Shown: positions 25,380 through 33,745, counted from the first letter of the stretch. The stretch is 64,000 nt of DNA from Acidobacteriaceae bacterium (GCA_019233755.1 JAFAMD010000006.1:100043-164042); one strand, 5' to 3'. Program-made: numbers and translations. Notes: generated from the sequence alone by a model not told the origin.

Positions 25380-27461
25380 CTATGGGTGTGCGATCACTAG
25401 CAGGCTGTTGGTCTGCCGGATGGTGTATTCCAGAGCTAGCCGGGCGTTTTCGGGATCAAGCGCCGCGAAACTCTCGTCGAGGATCACCAGGTCCGCGTTC
25501 TGTAGAAGCGCCCGGGCGATAAAGATGCGGCTCCGTTCCCCGTGCGAAAGCTGCCATCCGCCCTCGCCCACCATTTGCATCAGTCCGCTTGGCATCGTAT
25601 CCAGGAGATCGCCGAGGCCCAATTCGCGGCAAACGGTCTCCGCCTCCTTCATGTCGGCCTGGGAGGGCGGCCAAGCCCGGCCCATCAACAGGTTGAACGC
25701 AAGCGTTTCGGTGAGGATGTGGTTTTCGTGGAACTGTGGCGCGGCGGCAATTGCCTTTCGCCACTGCTCGGCCCCAAGAGTCTGCCGGTCGAGCCCGTTC
25801 ACCAGCAGCAGACCGGATTGTGGCTGTCGGACGCCGGAAAGGAGCGAGGCGAAGGTGGTCTTTCCGCCGCCGGAAGGTCCCTCGAGCAGGATATGATCAC
25901 CGCGTCTGATAATGAGGCTGCAGCCTTGCACGGTGGCCGGGCCGGTTTCGCGGTGGCGAAACGTGATGCGTTCGGCTTCGACGATTTTATCGAAGGGATG
26001 ATCGCTGCGGGCAAGGGCGATCGGCTCTCCCAAAATTTCCGGCCGCGCCGCCACGTGGAACAGGGGCGCGATTCGCGCGAACGCCGTCCAAGCGGCAGCA
26101 ATGTCCGCAAAGGAGCCGCACAGTTTCTGTAGGGCCGTGTAGGCCAGCAGCACGCCGCCGAGCGTCACCGCAGTCTGGGAACCGGGCGCTCCCGCGGTAC
26201 GCACGGCCGGCGCGAGACACGCCAGACCGGCAATTAGCCAGCCCCGAGGCATCGCAGCCAGCAGCTTCGCGCCGGCGCGATCAACCGATTGCGAATCGAG
26301 CAGATAGCGATGCATCGCCCGATCCTCGGCTTCGTGCCACTCTGCCGGCCGCTGCTGCGCGACGCGTGTCCGGTACCCCACCATGTATTCGACTAGATCG
26401 TACGTCAGGTTCATGCGGGTAGTGGTCCAGGCCTGATACCGACGCAGGAATCGCCACGCCAAACAGAGCGTCAACGCGAACCAGCAGGCGAGCACCGCGG
26501 CAAGCCACCCGAGCCAGAACATCGCGAGCACGATTTCGATGACAGCCAGCATTCCCGGCACGCCGCCGCTGAGCGTCAGCTTTTCGACTGCCTCCGCTTC
26601 AAGCGCCTGCCCGAGAAACATGCCGATGCCGGCGTGGCGCATCTCGTCAGGGGCCAGTTTCAATGCGCCGCAGAGCAGCCGGCGCTTGAGGAATCCGCCG
26701 AGCCCGATGGTAAACAGGCCCTGCATCCAGGTGCTTAGGAACTGAAACGGCAGCATGGTCAGGAGCAGCAGTGCCCAGGCGTAAAGCCAGGCCCGATCCA
26801 TGCGGCCCTGAAAAGAGAGCGAACCGAGAATCGCCCACGAGGCAATCCAGAGCAGATATTGCACGGTGTGGGCGGCGACAAGAGCAGCGCCGTTCTCAAA
26901 GATGCCGGCGTCCTTCAGCAACCGGGCGGGCGCCCCGCCGGGATTGCGGCGCAGAATCCAACATTGATGCCAGCGTCTGCTACCAAGCTGCTCCCGTTCG
27001 AGCAGTGCGAGGGTTCGTTGCTGTGCGGCCTTGCGGATAGCGGCGCCTGCAAGCAGCGCTTCAAACTGCTCGCGGCTGCTGTGATTGAACGCGCCGCGGA
27101 TTGCCATCGCGACCTCGCTCACCGGAATTCGTTTACGAGCGAGGTCCGGGGCGAGGACCCGCATCAAGCGGCTGTCCGTATCGCAGACCGCAAGAAACTG
27201 CTGATCCGAGAGTTGAAGAACAGCGGGTGCTGCAGCAGCCAGATCGCGCTCCAGATCTCGCAGGCTCGTTTCGAGAGGTTCCGCCTCAAGCCCAAGACGT
27301 TTGGCGGCCCATTCGATCCACACGCCGCTCTCCATGCGGTTGGGAGGCGGCAGATCGAGTTCGTTTGTGCTGAGTCCGGCCTGGCGGGCTAGTTCCGTGA
27401 TCGCCTGCGGCAATTGGCTGGCCGGCCAGCACAGCGACCCGAGTTCGCGAGTCACCATCAT
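25380..27461 (-). CDS. Peptide-export ABC transporter, permease/ATPase with degenerate C39-like N-terminus
   Basis: About 693 aa. The first 140 residues (LPQAITELARQAGL, RLGLEAEPLETSLRDLERDL, QQFLAVCDTDSRLMRVLAPD) align in pattern with the C39 domain of the next gene, but the positions of its catalytic His and Asp read Gln and Ala, so it should be inactive. A six-helix ABC permease and an ATPase follow: Walker A EGPSGGGKTT, signature LSHGE, Walker B LVILDE, H-loop VIAHP. The protein ends right after the H-loop, shorter than usual. ATG 27461 overlaps the preceding stop (ATGA). Together the set resembles NHLP-type bacteriocin exporters. Confidence 0.88.
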   Translation of the reverse strand: MMVTRELGSLCWPASQLPQAITELARQAGLSTNELDLPPPNRMESGVWIEWAAKRLGLEAEPLETSLRDLERDLAAAAPAVLQLSDQQFLAVCDTDSRLMRVLAPDLARKRIPVSEVAMAIRGAFNHSSREQFEALLAGAAIRKAAQQRTLALLEREQLGSRRWHQCWILRRNPGGAPARLLKDAGIFENGAALVAAHTVQYLLWIASWAILGSLSFQGRMDRAWLYAWALLLLTMLPFQFLSTWMQGLFTIGLGGFLKRRLLCGALKLAPDEMRHAGIGMFLGQALEAEAVEKLTLSGGVPGMLAVIEIVLAMFWLGWLAAVLACWFALTLCLAWRFLRRYQAWTTTRMNLTYDLVEYMVGYRTRVAQQRPAEWHEAEDRAMHRYLLDSQSVDRAGAKLLAAMPRGWLIAGLACLAPAVRTAGAPGSQTAVTLGGVLLAYTALQKLCGSFADIAAAWTAFARIAPLFHVAARPEILGEPIALARSDHPFDKIVEAERITFRHRETGPATVQGCSLIIRRGDHILLEGPSGGGKTTFASLLSGVRQPQSGLLLVNGLDRQTLGAEQWRKAIAAAPQFHENHILTETLAFNLLMGRAWPPSQADMKEAETVCRELGLGDLLDTMPSGLMQMVGEGGWQLSHGERSRIFIARALLQNADLVILDESFAALDPENARLALEYTIRQTNSLLVIAHP

Positions 27462-30103
27462 GCGACTTCTTCTGCTTCTGCCACACCTGCGGACGCCGGC
27501 AATTCTTCGATGAGACGGCCGGAATGAACGCGAATGCGCCGCCAGAAACCTCCCGACCACAATCCGGTGCGCGTCTGCTTTTCTGCCTCCAGCAGTTGGG
27601 AGTAACGCGATGCCCGGTTCGCGGCCAGTTCGCGCGGAGTGCCGTGTTCGATTAAACGGCCGCGCTCGATGACCAGCACGCGATCGAAACTCTGCGTCTC
27701 CGCGACATCGTGGGTGATGCACAGCAGAGTCGCATGACACCAGAGCCTGCGCGCACGGAGCAGCAGCTCCGATCGCTTTTCGCGATCGAGGCCTCGGAAC
27801 GGCTCATCGAGAATTACCAGCCGCGTGTTCTGCCGGAGCAGCGCACGCGCCAGCCGCACGCGCTGCCCTTCGCCGCCCGAAACAAGCCCGCCGCTTTCGC
27901 CCAGCTTCGTTTGCAAACCCGACGGCAGTGTTTCGAGGACACCGCGCAGCATGGCTTCGTCAATCGCCTGCGCGACCGATGCGGGATCGGGAGCCGAGCC
28001 ATAGGAGAGGTTGTCGACAAGGGAACGGTTCCAAAGTTGAACCGCCGGGTCCACCCAGGCCACGGAGCGGCGTAGTTGATCTGGATCTAGCGGAGCGCCG
28101 CCGGCCAGTACTTCTCCTTTGCTTGGTTTCAGCCAGCCGAGAAGGATACCGACAAGGCTGGACTTCCCTGCCCCGGAAGGACCGACAATCGCGATGTGAC
28201 TCGCCGGCGCAATGTTCATATTTATCGCGTCGAGAATGGTATGTCCGGCAACTTCGACGCTTACATCGCGGAACTCGAGAGCGGGTGCGCCCGGCGCCGA
28301 TCTCTCGTCTGATCGATCAATGTTCGACGACTCCTCGGGTGCACCGAGCGGCTCAAGAAGACGAAGGGTGAGATTCCGGTAAGCGGGATATTGGCGCGTC
28401 AATGTGCCGAACTCCTGCCCGAGCACAGGCAAGTTCAGCGCCCAGTAGACAAGTAGCAACAAACGCCCGACGGCCGCACCCTGCAGCGGATGAAGAAGCA
28501 TCAGCGCCGCAATGAGACCGAACATGCCAGTAAGTTGGACGGCTTCTGCGGCGACCACACCGCGCTGCAGCCGGACCGAGGCGCTCGCCCACTCGCCGAG
28601 CAGTTTTTCGTGTTCGCGGCGGACGGCGCGCTCTCCGCCGTGCGCACGTATGGCGAGCAAGCCGAGCATGGCATCGAGGTAGAACCGGGTCAGGCCGGCG
28701 GCGTGACTGCGGACGCGTAGATCGCGCTCGGCAAGAAGTGGTTGTGACACGAAGGCTGGAATCACCGCGGCTGCGAGGATCACGATGACAAACGGAGCAG
28801 CCGACGGTTCGAGCCAGACAATTCCTGCAGCCATTGCGAACATTTCGAAAAGGGCGCGCAGTGCCTGCCTGGCGGCATTCGGGAGGTCGCGAAGCCGCTG
28901 CGCCGCGTGGCTGCGCTCCGCCATATCGGAGGTGAGGCGGCTCTGAAAGTAGCGATCGCCGAGCTTTGGGATCTTTTCGAGAAAGGCCACTCGCAGCCGG
29001 TTTTCGATCTGGCGTCCCAGGCGCAGGGCGGCGGAGAACAGAGGGAATTCCATCAGCAGCAGGATCAGACTGAACAGAATTACGGCGCCAATAGCCGCCA
29101 TCCGCTGCCCGCTGATACGCAGTTGGGCGGTGACGTCGAGCAGGGCCCGGAAGAGCAATGCTTCGACGATCGTCCCACCGGCCGCGACGATCAAAGTGAA
29201 GAAGACGAGAACAGGAGTAAGTCGGCTGCTCTGCCGAAGCGCGCGCCATAACTCGCGGCTTGGGCGAAAGGGGTGCTCAGCGAGGGCAGCGGCGAGTTCG
29301 GAGCCGAGTTCCGCGCGCGAGGCGATCGGCCCGGTTCCGCGCACACACACCAGCACCGCTCCGCGGAGGAGTATTTGTTCACAGCCTTCGCTGTCTTGTG
29401 GAGCGGTGCGCACGGACCAGCAATGCTGCGGGATTTTTTCCGGTTCCGACCGAAAGCGTTCGATCAGGGCGAGGACGTCGCGCCCGCCGCGTACCGCACC
29501 CGCATCACAAAGTAATCGAAGAAGACGGGCGGATGCATCGAGCACCGCGATCGAACGCCAGCTTTCGTCGTTCAGAACATCGCTGAGCAAACGATTCTGC
29601 ACCATGCGGTTGAGGCCGAGGCGATGAAGCCGGGCACCAAGAACGCTTTGAAAATCTTCGGAAGCTGCATAGTCGCGCCAATCCTTAGCGGAAGCCGGCA
29701 TTGTGTGAGAGTAAATTTCAGCCAGAAATTGCTTCGCCGGGACCCACCGCCGCCCGATTGCAGGATCCATAACCTGCAGCATCCGGCCGTGCCGTCGCCA
29801 CACGACAACAAAGTGCGTCAACCCACCTGGCAGGTTGACGACTACAATGGCCGGCAATGCGTTTGCCTCCGGCACGAGCAAATGATCGGCCGGAATCATG
29901 ATCTGCTCCGCTTCGAGGCCGAGTTGCTTCGCGACGGTCTCGAGCGTGTCGATGCAGGTACCATCGACCCCGGTCTGACAGGCTTCACGCAGGCGGCCGT
30001 AGCTGATGGGAATGCCAAAACCTTCGAGCAGGCATTTCAGTGCGGCGGGGCCGCAGTCCATGGCGGAAGTTTGAACAATCTCAGGGACAAAAAAGCGTCT
30101 CAA
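27458..30103 (-). CDS. Peptidase-containing ABC transporter (C39 peptidase/permease/ATPase)
   Basis: 881 aa. The N-terminal C39 cysteine peptidase has its full active site: Gln11 and Cys17 in QTSAMDCGPAAL, His97 in LTHFVVVW and Asp113 in VMDPA. Then come an insert of about 150 aa, a six-helix ABC permease and an ATPase with Walker A VGPSGAGKSS, signature VSGGE and Walker B LVILDEP. C39 exporters cut leader peptides after a Gly-Gly or Gly-Ala type pair while secreting the product. The start is a TTG overlapping the HlyD stop. It is placed to process the 16-aa peptide encoded upstream. Confidence 0.93.
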   Translation of the reverse strand: MRRFFVPEIVQTSAMDCGPAALKCLLEGFGIPISYGRLREACQTGVDGTCIDTLETVAKQLGLEAEQIMIPADHLLVPEANALPAIVVVNLPGGLTHFVVVWRRHGRMLQVMDPAIGRRWVPAKQFLAEIYSHTMPASAKDWRDYAASEDFQSVLGARLHRLGLNRMVQNRLLSDVLNDESWRSIAVLDASARLLRLLCDAGAVRGGRDVLALIERFRSEPEKIPQHCWSVRTAPQDSEGCEQILLRGAVLVCVRGTGPIASRAELGSELAAALAEHPFRPSRELWRALRQSSRLTPVLVFFTLIVAAGGTIVEALLFRALLDVTAQLRISGQRMAAIGAVILFSLILLLMEFPLFSAALRLGRQIENRLRVAFLEKIPKLGDRYFQSRLTSDMAERSHAAQRLRDLPNAARQALRALFEMFAMAAGIVWLEPSAAPFVIVILAAAVIPAFVSQPLLAERDLRVRSHAAGLTRFYLDAMLGLLAIRAHGGERAVRREHEKLLGEWASASVRLQRGVVAAEAVQLTGMFGLIAALMLLHPLQGAAVGRLLLLVYWALNLPVLGQEFGTLTRQYPAYRNLTLRLLEPLGAPEESSNIDRSDERSAPGAPALEFRDVSVEVAGHTILDAINMNIAPASHIAIVGPSGAGKSSLVGILLGWLKPSKGEVLAGGAPLDPDQLRRSVAWVDPAVQLWNRSLVDNLSYGSAPDPASVAQAIDEAMLRGVLETLPSGLQTKLGESGGLVSGGEGQRVRLARALLRQNTRLVILDEPFRGLDREKRSELLLRARRLWCHATLLCITHDVAETQSFDRVLVIERGRLIEHGTPRELAANRASRYSQLLEAEKQTRTGLWSGGFWRRIRVHSGRLIEELPASAGVAEAEEVA

Positions 30104-31254
30104 GGGGCCCCCACCGCCTGACCGGCAGAGCGCAGAACCAAGGCGGCCGGCGAGAGGTCCTCCACTTCGACCTCGACTGAGCCGGGGAGTCCATGCTGTA
30201 CAGGAATGTGAGAAGAAGCGGACGAGATGACGGCCAGCTCGACCCGGACTTTGCCGTCGCGAATGTCATCTGCAACACGCGTAACACGCGCTGACAGAGT
30301 GCCGAACTGAGCCCACGGGAATCCTTGCAGGCGCACGATAGCGGGCTGGCCGGGGCGCAGCTTGCCGAGCGCAGCCGAGGGCGTAAAGGCGGCGACGACC
30401 TGCAGCTTGCCTGAAGGAAGGATGATGCCGAGCTGCTGCCCTTCCGTGATGTAGGAACCGGGACGGATACCGGCGCACTCGCCGAGTCGGCCCGAAGTTG
30501 GCGCACGCAGGCAGCGGCGCTCCACTTCGTATTCGAGGCGACTGATAGCGGCAGCAGAAGCAGCAGCTTCGGCTTCGAGTTTCGCCGTGTCGGCCTGGAT
30601 CTGCTTTTGCCGTACTTCGCGATCGCGCTCCCGAACGGTCAGTTCGGGTTCAAGGCGTGCAATCGTCACCTTCAAGTTGTCCGCCGCGGCACGCCTGCTT
30701 TGGGCCTCCGCTTTGGCGCGCTGCATATCGGCATCCGAAAGAATGCCTTCCGCATGAAGGCGGACGGCGCGGCCGGCATCCTGCGCGGCGAGGTCGGCTT
30801 GCGTCTGCGCTTCGCGATATTGGGCGCGTGCAGCGGCGATGGAGAGGTCAAGCACCCGGCGTTCGTCAGCGCGCCCGGCAGCTTCGGTCTGCATTCGTGC
30901 GCGCAGCGCGGCAAGCTGGGGCGCGAGGCTGGCGAGATGAACGCGCTCCTGCTTTAAGGCGAGGAGCTGATCCTCATTGTCGAGCTGTAAGATAGCGTCT
31001 CCTGCTTTGACTTCGTGCCCGAGGATGAGGTGGGAAGAGACTACGCGTCCGGCCATATTCGACTGAACGGGATAAGCGGCACCGAGCACTTCAAGGCGGG
31101 CGGAATCGGCGACTTCGTAGCGGGTTAGATGCGCTGTGAAAGCCCAAGTCACCCAGGCGGCGAGCAAGGCCAGCGCCAGAAGCGGAGAGAGAACAGAGTG
31201 GAGTCCGTTGTCGGAGCGGAGAGCCCCATTTACACGATGAAAGCTGGTCGCCAT
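30100..31254 (-). CDS. HlyD-family secretion adaptor
   Basis: 384 aa. One N-terminal transmembrane helix (LLALALLAAWVTWAFTAHL), a lipoyl half-motif (VLGAAYPVQSNMAGRVVSSH), a long coiled-coil hairpin (about 95-240), the second half-motif (CLRAPTSGRLGECAGIRPGS) and a beta-barrel. It would bridge the two inner-membrane ABC exporters to the cell exterior. First gene of the exporter run; its stop overlaps the next start by 4 bp. The ATG at 31254 has only a weak ribosome binding site, consistent with lower output than the small gene upstream. Confidence 0.92.
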   Translation of the reverse strand: MATSFHRVNGALRSDNGLHSVLSPLLALALLAAWVTWAFTAHLTRYEVADSARLEVLGAAYPVQSNMAGRVVSSHLILGHEVKAGDAILQLDNEDQLLALKQERVHLASLAPQLAALRARMQTEAAGRADERRVLDLSIAAARAQYREAQTQADLAAQDAGRAVRLHAEGILSDADMQRAKAEAQSRRAAADNLKVTIARLEPELTVRERDREVRQKQIQADTAKLEAEAAASAAAISRLEYEVERRCLRAPTSGRLGECAGIRPGSYITEGQQLGIILPSGKLQVVAAFTPSAALGKLRPGQPAIVRLQGFPWAQFGTLSARVTRVADDIRDGKVRVELAVISSASSHIPVQHGLPGSVEVEVEDLSPAALVLRSAGQAVGAP

Positions 31255-31279
31255 TCCACTTTTGCAGCTTCAAAAAGTT

Positions 31280-31318
31280 AAAAGCCGCTTCGGAGAAAGA
31301 GAACCCGAAGCGGCTTTT
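31280..31318 (-). terminator. Strong intrinsic terminator between the 16-aa gene and the exporter genes
   Basis: AAAGCCGCTTCGG (31281-31293) pairs with CCGAAGCGGCTTT (31305-31317): 13 bp without mismatch, extendable by one A-T pair, around an 11-base A/G-rich loop. On the minus strand the stem is followed by TTTTAACTTTTTG. It should end most transcripts after the 16-aa gene and let some read into hlyD. The plus-strand side is also T-rich, so it may work both ways. Confidence 0.85.
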
Positions 31319-31326
31319 ATTTCTCA

Positions 31327-31350
31327 TGTTCGGCCAAAAAATGCCGAACA
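31327..31350 (-). other. Second hairpin just after the 16-aa gene
   Basis: TGTTCGGC (31327-31334) and GCCGAACA (31343-31350) are perfect 8-bp arms around an A-rich (minus strand T-rich) loop. The hairpin begins 5 bases after the peptide stop and lies 8 bases before the main terminator stem. It may protect the short transcript's 3' end or pause polymerase. Confidence 0.6.
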
Positions 31351-31355
31351 GGTAA

Positions 31356-31406
31356 TTACGCACCCCAGACGGCGCGGCCAGCCTTAACGTTGCTCTTGAC
31401 TTTCAT
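31356..31406 (-). CDS. 16-aa putative peptide precursor upstream of the C39 exporter
   Basis: Encodes MKVKSNVKAGRAVWGA. The ATG (31406-31404) is preceded at 10 bases by AAGGAGG (31423-31417 on the minus strand), one of the best ribosome binding sites in the window. The stop is followed by two hairpins including a strong terminator, so this is a compact unit with leader, RBS, frame and terminator. KAG followed by RAVWGA resembles a minimal leader ending in a C39-type Ala-Gly site, which would release a hexapeptide. From memory, KVK(T/S)NVKAG motifs recur in tiny acidobacterial and cyanobacterial frames; not verified. An upstream in-frame TTG would add about 24 residues but lacks an RBS. Confidence 0.72.
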   Translation of the reverse strand: MKVKSNVKAGRAVWGA

Positions 31407-31431
31407 GATTGCTTTTCCTCCTTTCTCAGGT

Positions 31432-31466
31432 CCGGGTTCCCGCTGGCGGCGGGATCTCGAACCCGG
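31432..31466 (-). promoter_or_regulatory. Structured 5' leader of the 16-aa gene
   Basis: CCGGGTTC (31432-31439) pairs with GAACCCGG (31459-31466), with an inner CCGC/GCGG stem (31440-31443 with 31449-31452). The hairpin ends 9 bases upstream of the AAGGAGG site, so it does not hide it. A possible -10 (TATAAC, minus strand 31491-31486) would give a leader of about 73 bases; the matching -35 is poor. Confidence 0.55.
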
Positions 31467-31553
31467 CTTGGACAACAGTTTTCAAGTTATAAGCCGATAT
31501 TGGACGACAATAGTCGCGATACTTCCAGGCTCATTTCAGACTGGATCGAGATG

Positions 31554-31584
31554 ACTTAGGCCCTTAGCCTGTGTTCGCCTAAGT
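31554..31584. other. Inverted repeat in the RNase T2 / peptide-gene gap
   Basis: ACTTAGGC (31554-31561) and GCCTAAGT (31577-31584) are perfect arms 15 bases apart, followed by an AAGTTAACTT palindrome. The element lies about 90 bp upstream of the likely promoter of the 16-aa gene and beyond the RNase T2 stop. It could be an operator or part of a terminator. I see no gene elsewhere in 31590-31703. Confidence 0.4.
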
Positions 31585-31703
31585 AAGTTAACTTGATTTA
31601 TAGCCGATCGAGCAGCCTATGAAAATCGTGTTTTTAGTTATAAGCAGGTAGGAATCCCCTGTAGTTCCCTTCCCTAGGGAATAGGTAATAGGGAAGAAGG
31701 CAC

Positions 31704-32333
31704 CTAGCGCACAGGGGCAATCTTGACCAACTGCGTGCGGCACTCATGGCGAATGGTGCAGGAGGTGGGGTGCAGCTCTTTACTGAGGCAAATATCGACG
31801 CCCTGAAGATATGGGCCACGGCAACTCAGTTCGACCGCGGCGGGAGGCAATCCGGGGTTCGCCTCGACAAATGAGCGCACGACAGCGGCCGGGCTCGCCC
31901 GCATTTCGCTGCGCGGGGCGAGGAATGGACGGGGGATACGAATCGACTCGAACGCCTGGCGGACAAGAGCGAAGTAGGCATCTGCATTGAGACCGCTGCA
32001 GGTTCCATGGGCCGCCCATTCGTGGCGGATAAGGCCGGGATCAGGCATGATGCGCAGGTAGCTGTGAATGTCCGCCGGGCCTGGGGCATGCGAACAGAAC
32101 TCGGGACCGTAGCCGTTGCGAGATTGAGGCCAGAGGCCATGCACGATGAAGCCGTAATGCTCGGAGCACTCCGGACTGCTCTGGTGGTTGTAACAGAACT
32201 CGGGAGACCACGAAAGGCTGAGCACGTAGTAATCGAAATCACCTGGGCGCGCCGATCGCTCCTGAGGAAAGATGCATGACGCTCCAAGACTCGTGAGCAG
32301 GAGCAACCAACGCAAGCCAAATTTCGAGTGCAT
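31704..32333 (-). CDS. Secreted ribonuclease T2-family protein
   Basis: 209 aa with a signal peptide (LRWLLLLTSLGASCIFPQ). Both catalytic segments are present: CAS I FIVHGLWPQ and CAS II HEWAAHGTCSG, each with the active His, plus FDYYVLSLSWSPEFC and several Cys for disulphides. It would cleave single-stranded RNA through a 2',3'-cyclic phosphate in the periplasm or outside the cell, probably for nutrient scavenging. Confidence 0.94.
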   Translation of the reverse strand: MHSKFGLRWLLLLTSLGASCIFPQERSARPGDFDYYVLSLSWSPEFCYNHQSSPECSEHYGFIVHGLWPQSRNGYGPEFCSHAPGPADIHSYLRIMPDPGLIRHEWAAHGTCSGLNADAYFALVRQAFESIRIPRPFLAPRSEMRASPAAVVRSFVEANPGLPPAAVELSCRGPYLQGVDICLSKELHPTSCTIRHECRTQLVKIAPVR

Positions 32334-32413
32334 CGCTTACAGATTAGCCGCAGCGTGCGCGCAGCCGCTCGTTCGCGGGGTGTTATGCTCTCTCAAGCGA
32401 TACCGCGCCGGCT

Positions 32414-33253
32414 ATGAAGTGGCAAGTAAGCGCTCTGGTTCTGATCTGCGCGGCGGCGTGCGTTGCGGCCGCTCACGCGTTGGACCGGACGCTTCCCCAC
32501 GCGTTTCGCGAGTACCCGGGCATAGAGTACCGGCTCGGATCGATTCCGTTGCCGCCTGATTACCAGGAAAAGACGGAGTGGGCATTCGCGCGCCTGATGT
32601 ACCCGGGCGGCTGGAACGACGGTTATGCCGGGCGCGAGGGCGAGTGGCATGAAGGCGCCTGCCTGTGGACGCAGGATTTTCCGCGCGCCGATCGCCATTT
32701 CTCCGAGGCAGTGAAACGGCTGACGAGAATCAGCGTGCGCTCCGTGGAACAGCCCGTGAACCTGGACGACGGCGATGACGTCTACAACTGGCCCTGGCTG
32801 TATGCGGTGCAGGTGGGCGAGTGGGGTATTACGGATGGGCAAGCCAAGAAGTTGCGCGACTACCTGCTGCGCGGCGGCTTCTTCATGGCCGATGATTTTC
32901 ACGGCACCGAGGAGTGGCAGGTCTTTGAAGCGAGCATGAAGCGCGTCTTTCCGGACCGGACCATCGTGGATATACCGGACAGCGATCCGATCTTTCACAC
33001 CGTTTATGATCTAGACGACCGCTACCAGATTGTGGGCGCAGAGCATCTGGCGGAGGGTCACAAAAAGGACGGCTTTGTAGCACGCTGGCGTGGCATCTAC
33101 GACGACAAAGGCCGCGTCATGGTGGCAATCTCGTTCAACTCCGACATTGGCGATTCGTGGGAGTGGGCCGATGAGCCGGAGTACCCGGAGAAATACTCAG
33201 CGCTGGGCATTCGCGTCGGCATCAACTACATCGTTTACGCCATGACCCATTGA
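32414..33253 (+). CDS. DUF4159 exported protein (copy 1)
   Basis: 279 aa with a signal peptide (LVLICAAACVAAAHA). The DUF4159 domain fills the rest: FREYPGIEYRLGSIPLPPDY, EKTEWAFARLMYP, DFPRADRHFSEAVKRLTRI, LRDYLLRGGFFMADDFHG, IYDDKGRVMVAISFNSDIGD and ALGIRVGINYIVYAMTH. The fold is related to glutamine-amidotransferase-like proteins, but its biochemical role is not established. A close paralogue lies 500 bp away in inverted orientation. Confidence 0.9.
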   Translation: MKWQVSALVLICAAACVAAAHALDRTLPHAFREYPGIEYRLGSIPLPPDYQEKTEWAFARLMYPGGWNDGYAGREGEWHEGACLWTQDFPRADRHFSEAVKRLTRISVRSVEQPVNLDDGDDVYNWPWLYAVQVGEWGITDGQAKKLRDYLLRGGFFMADDFHGTEEWQVFEASMKRVFPDRTIVDIPDSDPIFHTVYDLDDRYQIVGAEHLAEGHKKDGFVARWRGIYDDKGRVMVAISFNSDIGDSWEWADEPEYPEKYSALGIRVGINYIVYAMTH

Positions 33254-33266
33254 TACGCGGCGCTTG

Positions 33267-33731
33267 TCACTGTGCGGGAGCGCGCTTGGCGTTGAGGTCG
33301 GCGACATACTGCGAGTGGAGTTCGAGCTGGATGTGCACCTGCGGCATGTCGAGCGTCATAATTTTCGTCTTCGGATGGATGGCAACGGTGTAGGGGCCGT
33401 CCTGAGTGCCGAACTCGTCGAAGAATGTGAGCTGGTCGCCGTCCAATTGATACTTGCCGCGGCGGGCAACCTTCTGATGCTGGATAAAGGTAGCCTGAAC
33501 GAACGTGTGGCCCGGGCGGAAGGTGAGGACGCCGCTGCATTCATCGGGATGCGGATGGCCGTCGAAGCAGGTGTGCTGGGTCTGCATTCCGCCGCCATTA
33601 GTGCCCATAAAGATGTATTCCCAGCCTCCGGGATCGCGCAAGAGCTTGAGCTGTTCAGCCGAAAAATCCTGAAACGCGCTGAGGGGTACGCTGATGAGGG
33701 CTATGAGAGGAAGATGGGCAAGTTTCAACAT
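33267..33731 (-). CDS. Hypothetical secreted protein
   Basis: 154 aa with a signal peptide (LAHLPLIALISVPLSAFQ). The mature part has WEYIFMGTNGGGMQTQHTCF, FRPGHTFVQATFIQHQKVAR and LHSQYVADLNAKR; it looks like a small beta-rich domain. It starts 15 bp after the DUF4159 copy 2 gene on the same strand, so the two are probably one operon. No family recognised. Confidence 0.75.
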   Translation of the reverse strand: MLKLAHLPLIALISVPLSAFQDFSAEQLKLLRDPGGWEYIFMGTNGGGMQTQHTCFDGHPHPDECSGVLTFRPGHTFVQATFIQHQKVARRGKYQLDGDQLTFFDEFGTQDGPYTVAIHPKTKIMTLDMPQVHIQLELHSQYVADLNAKRAPAQ

Positions 33732-33745
33732 TACGTGCAGCTCCG

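Noticed and set aside
31432-31466. A tRNA T-arm-like GGGTTCGA string upstream of the 16-aa gene
   Set aside because: No cloverleaf, anticodon arm or acceptor stem can be built around it. The arms pair as a simple two-tier hairpin.
31619-31651. Plus-strand ATG frame of about 10 codons near 31620
   Set aside because: No ribosome binding site, promoter or terminator, unlike the 16-codon frame on the other strand.
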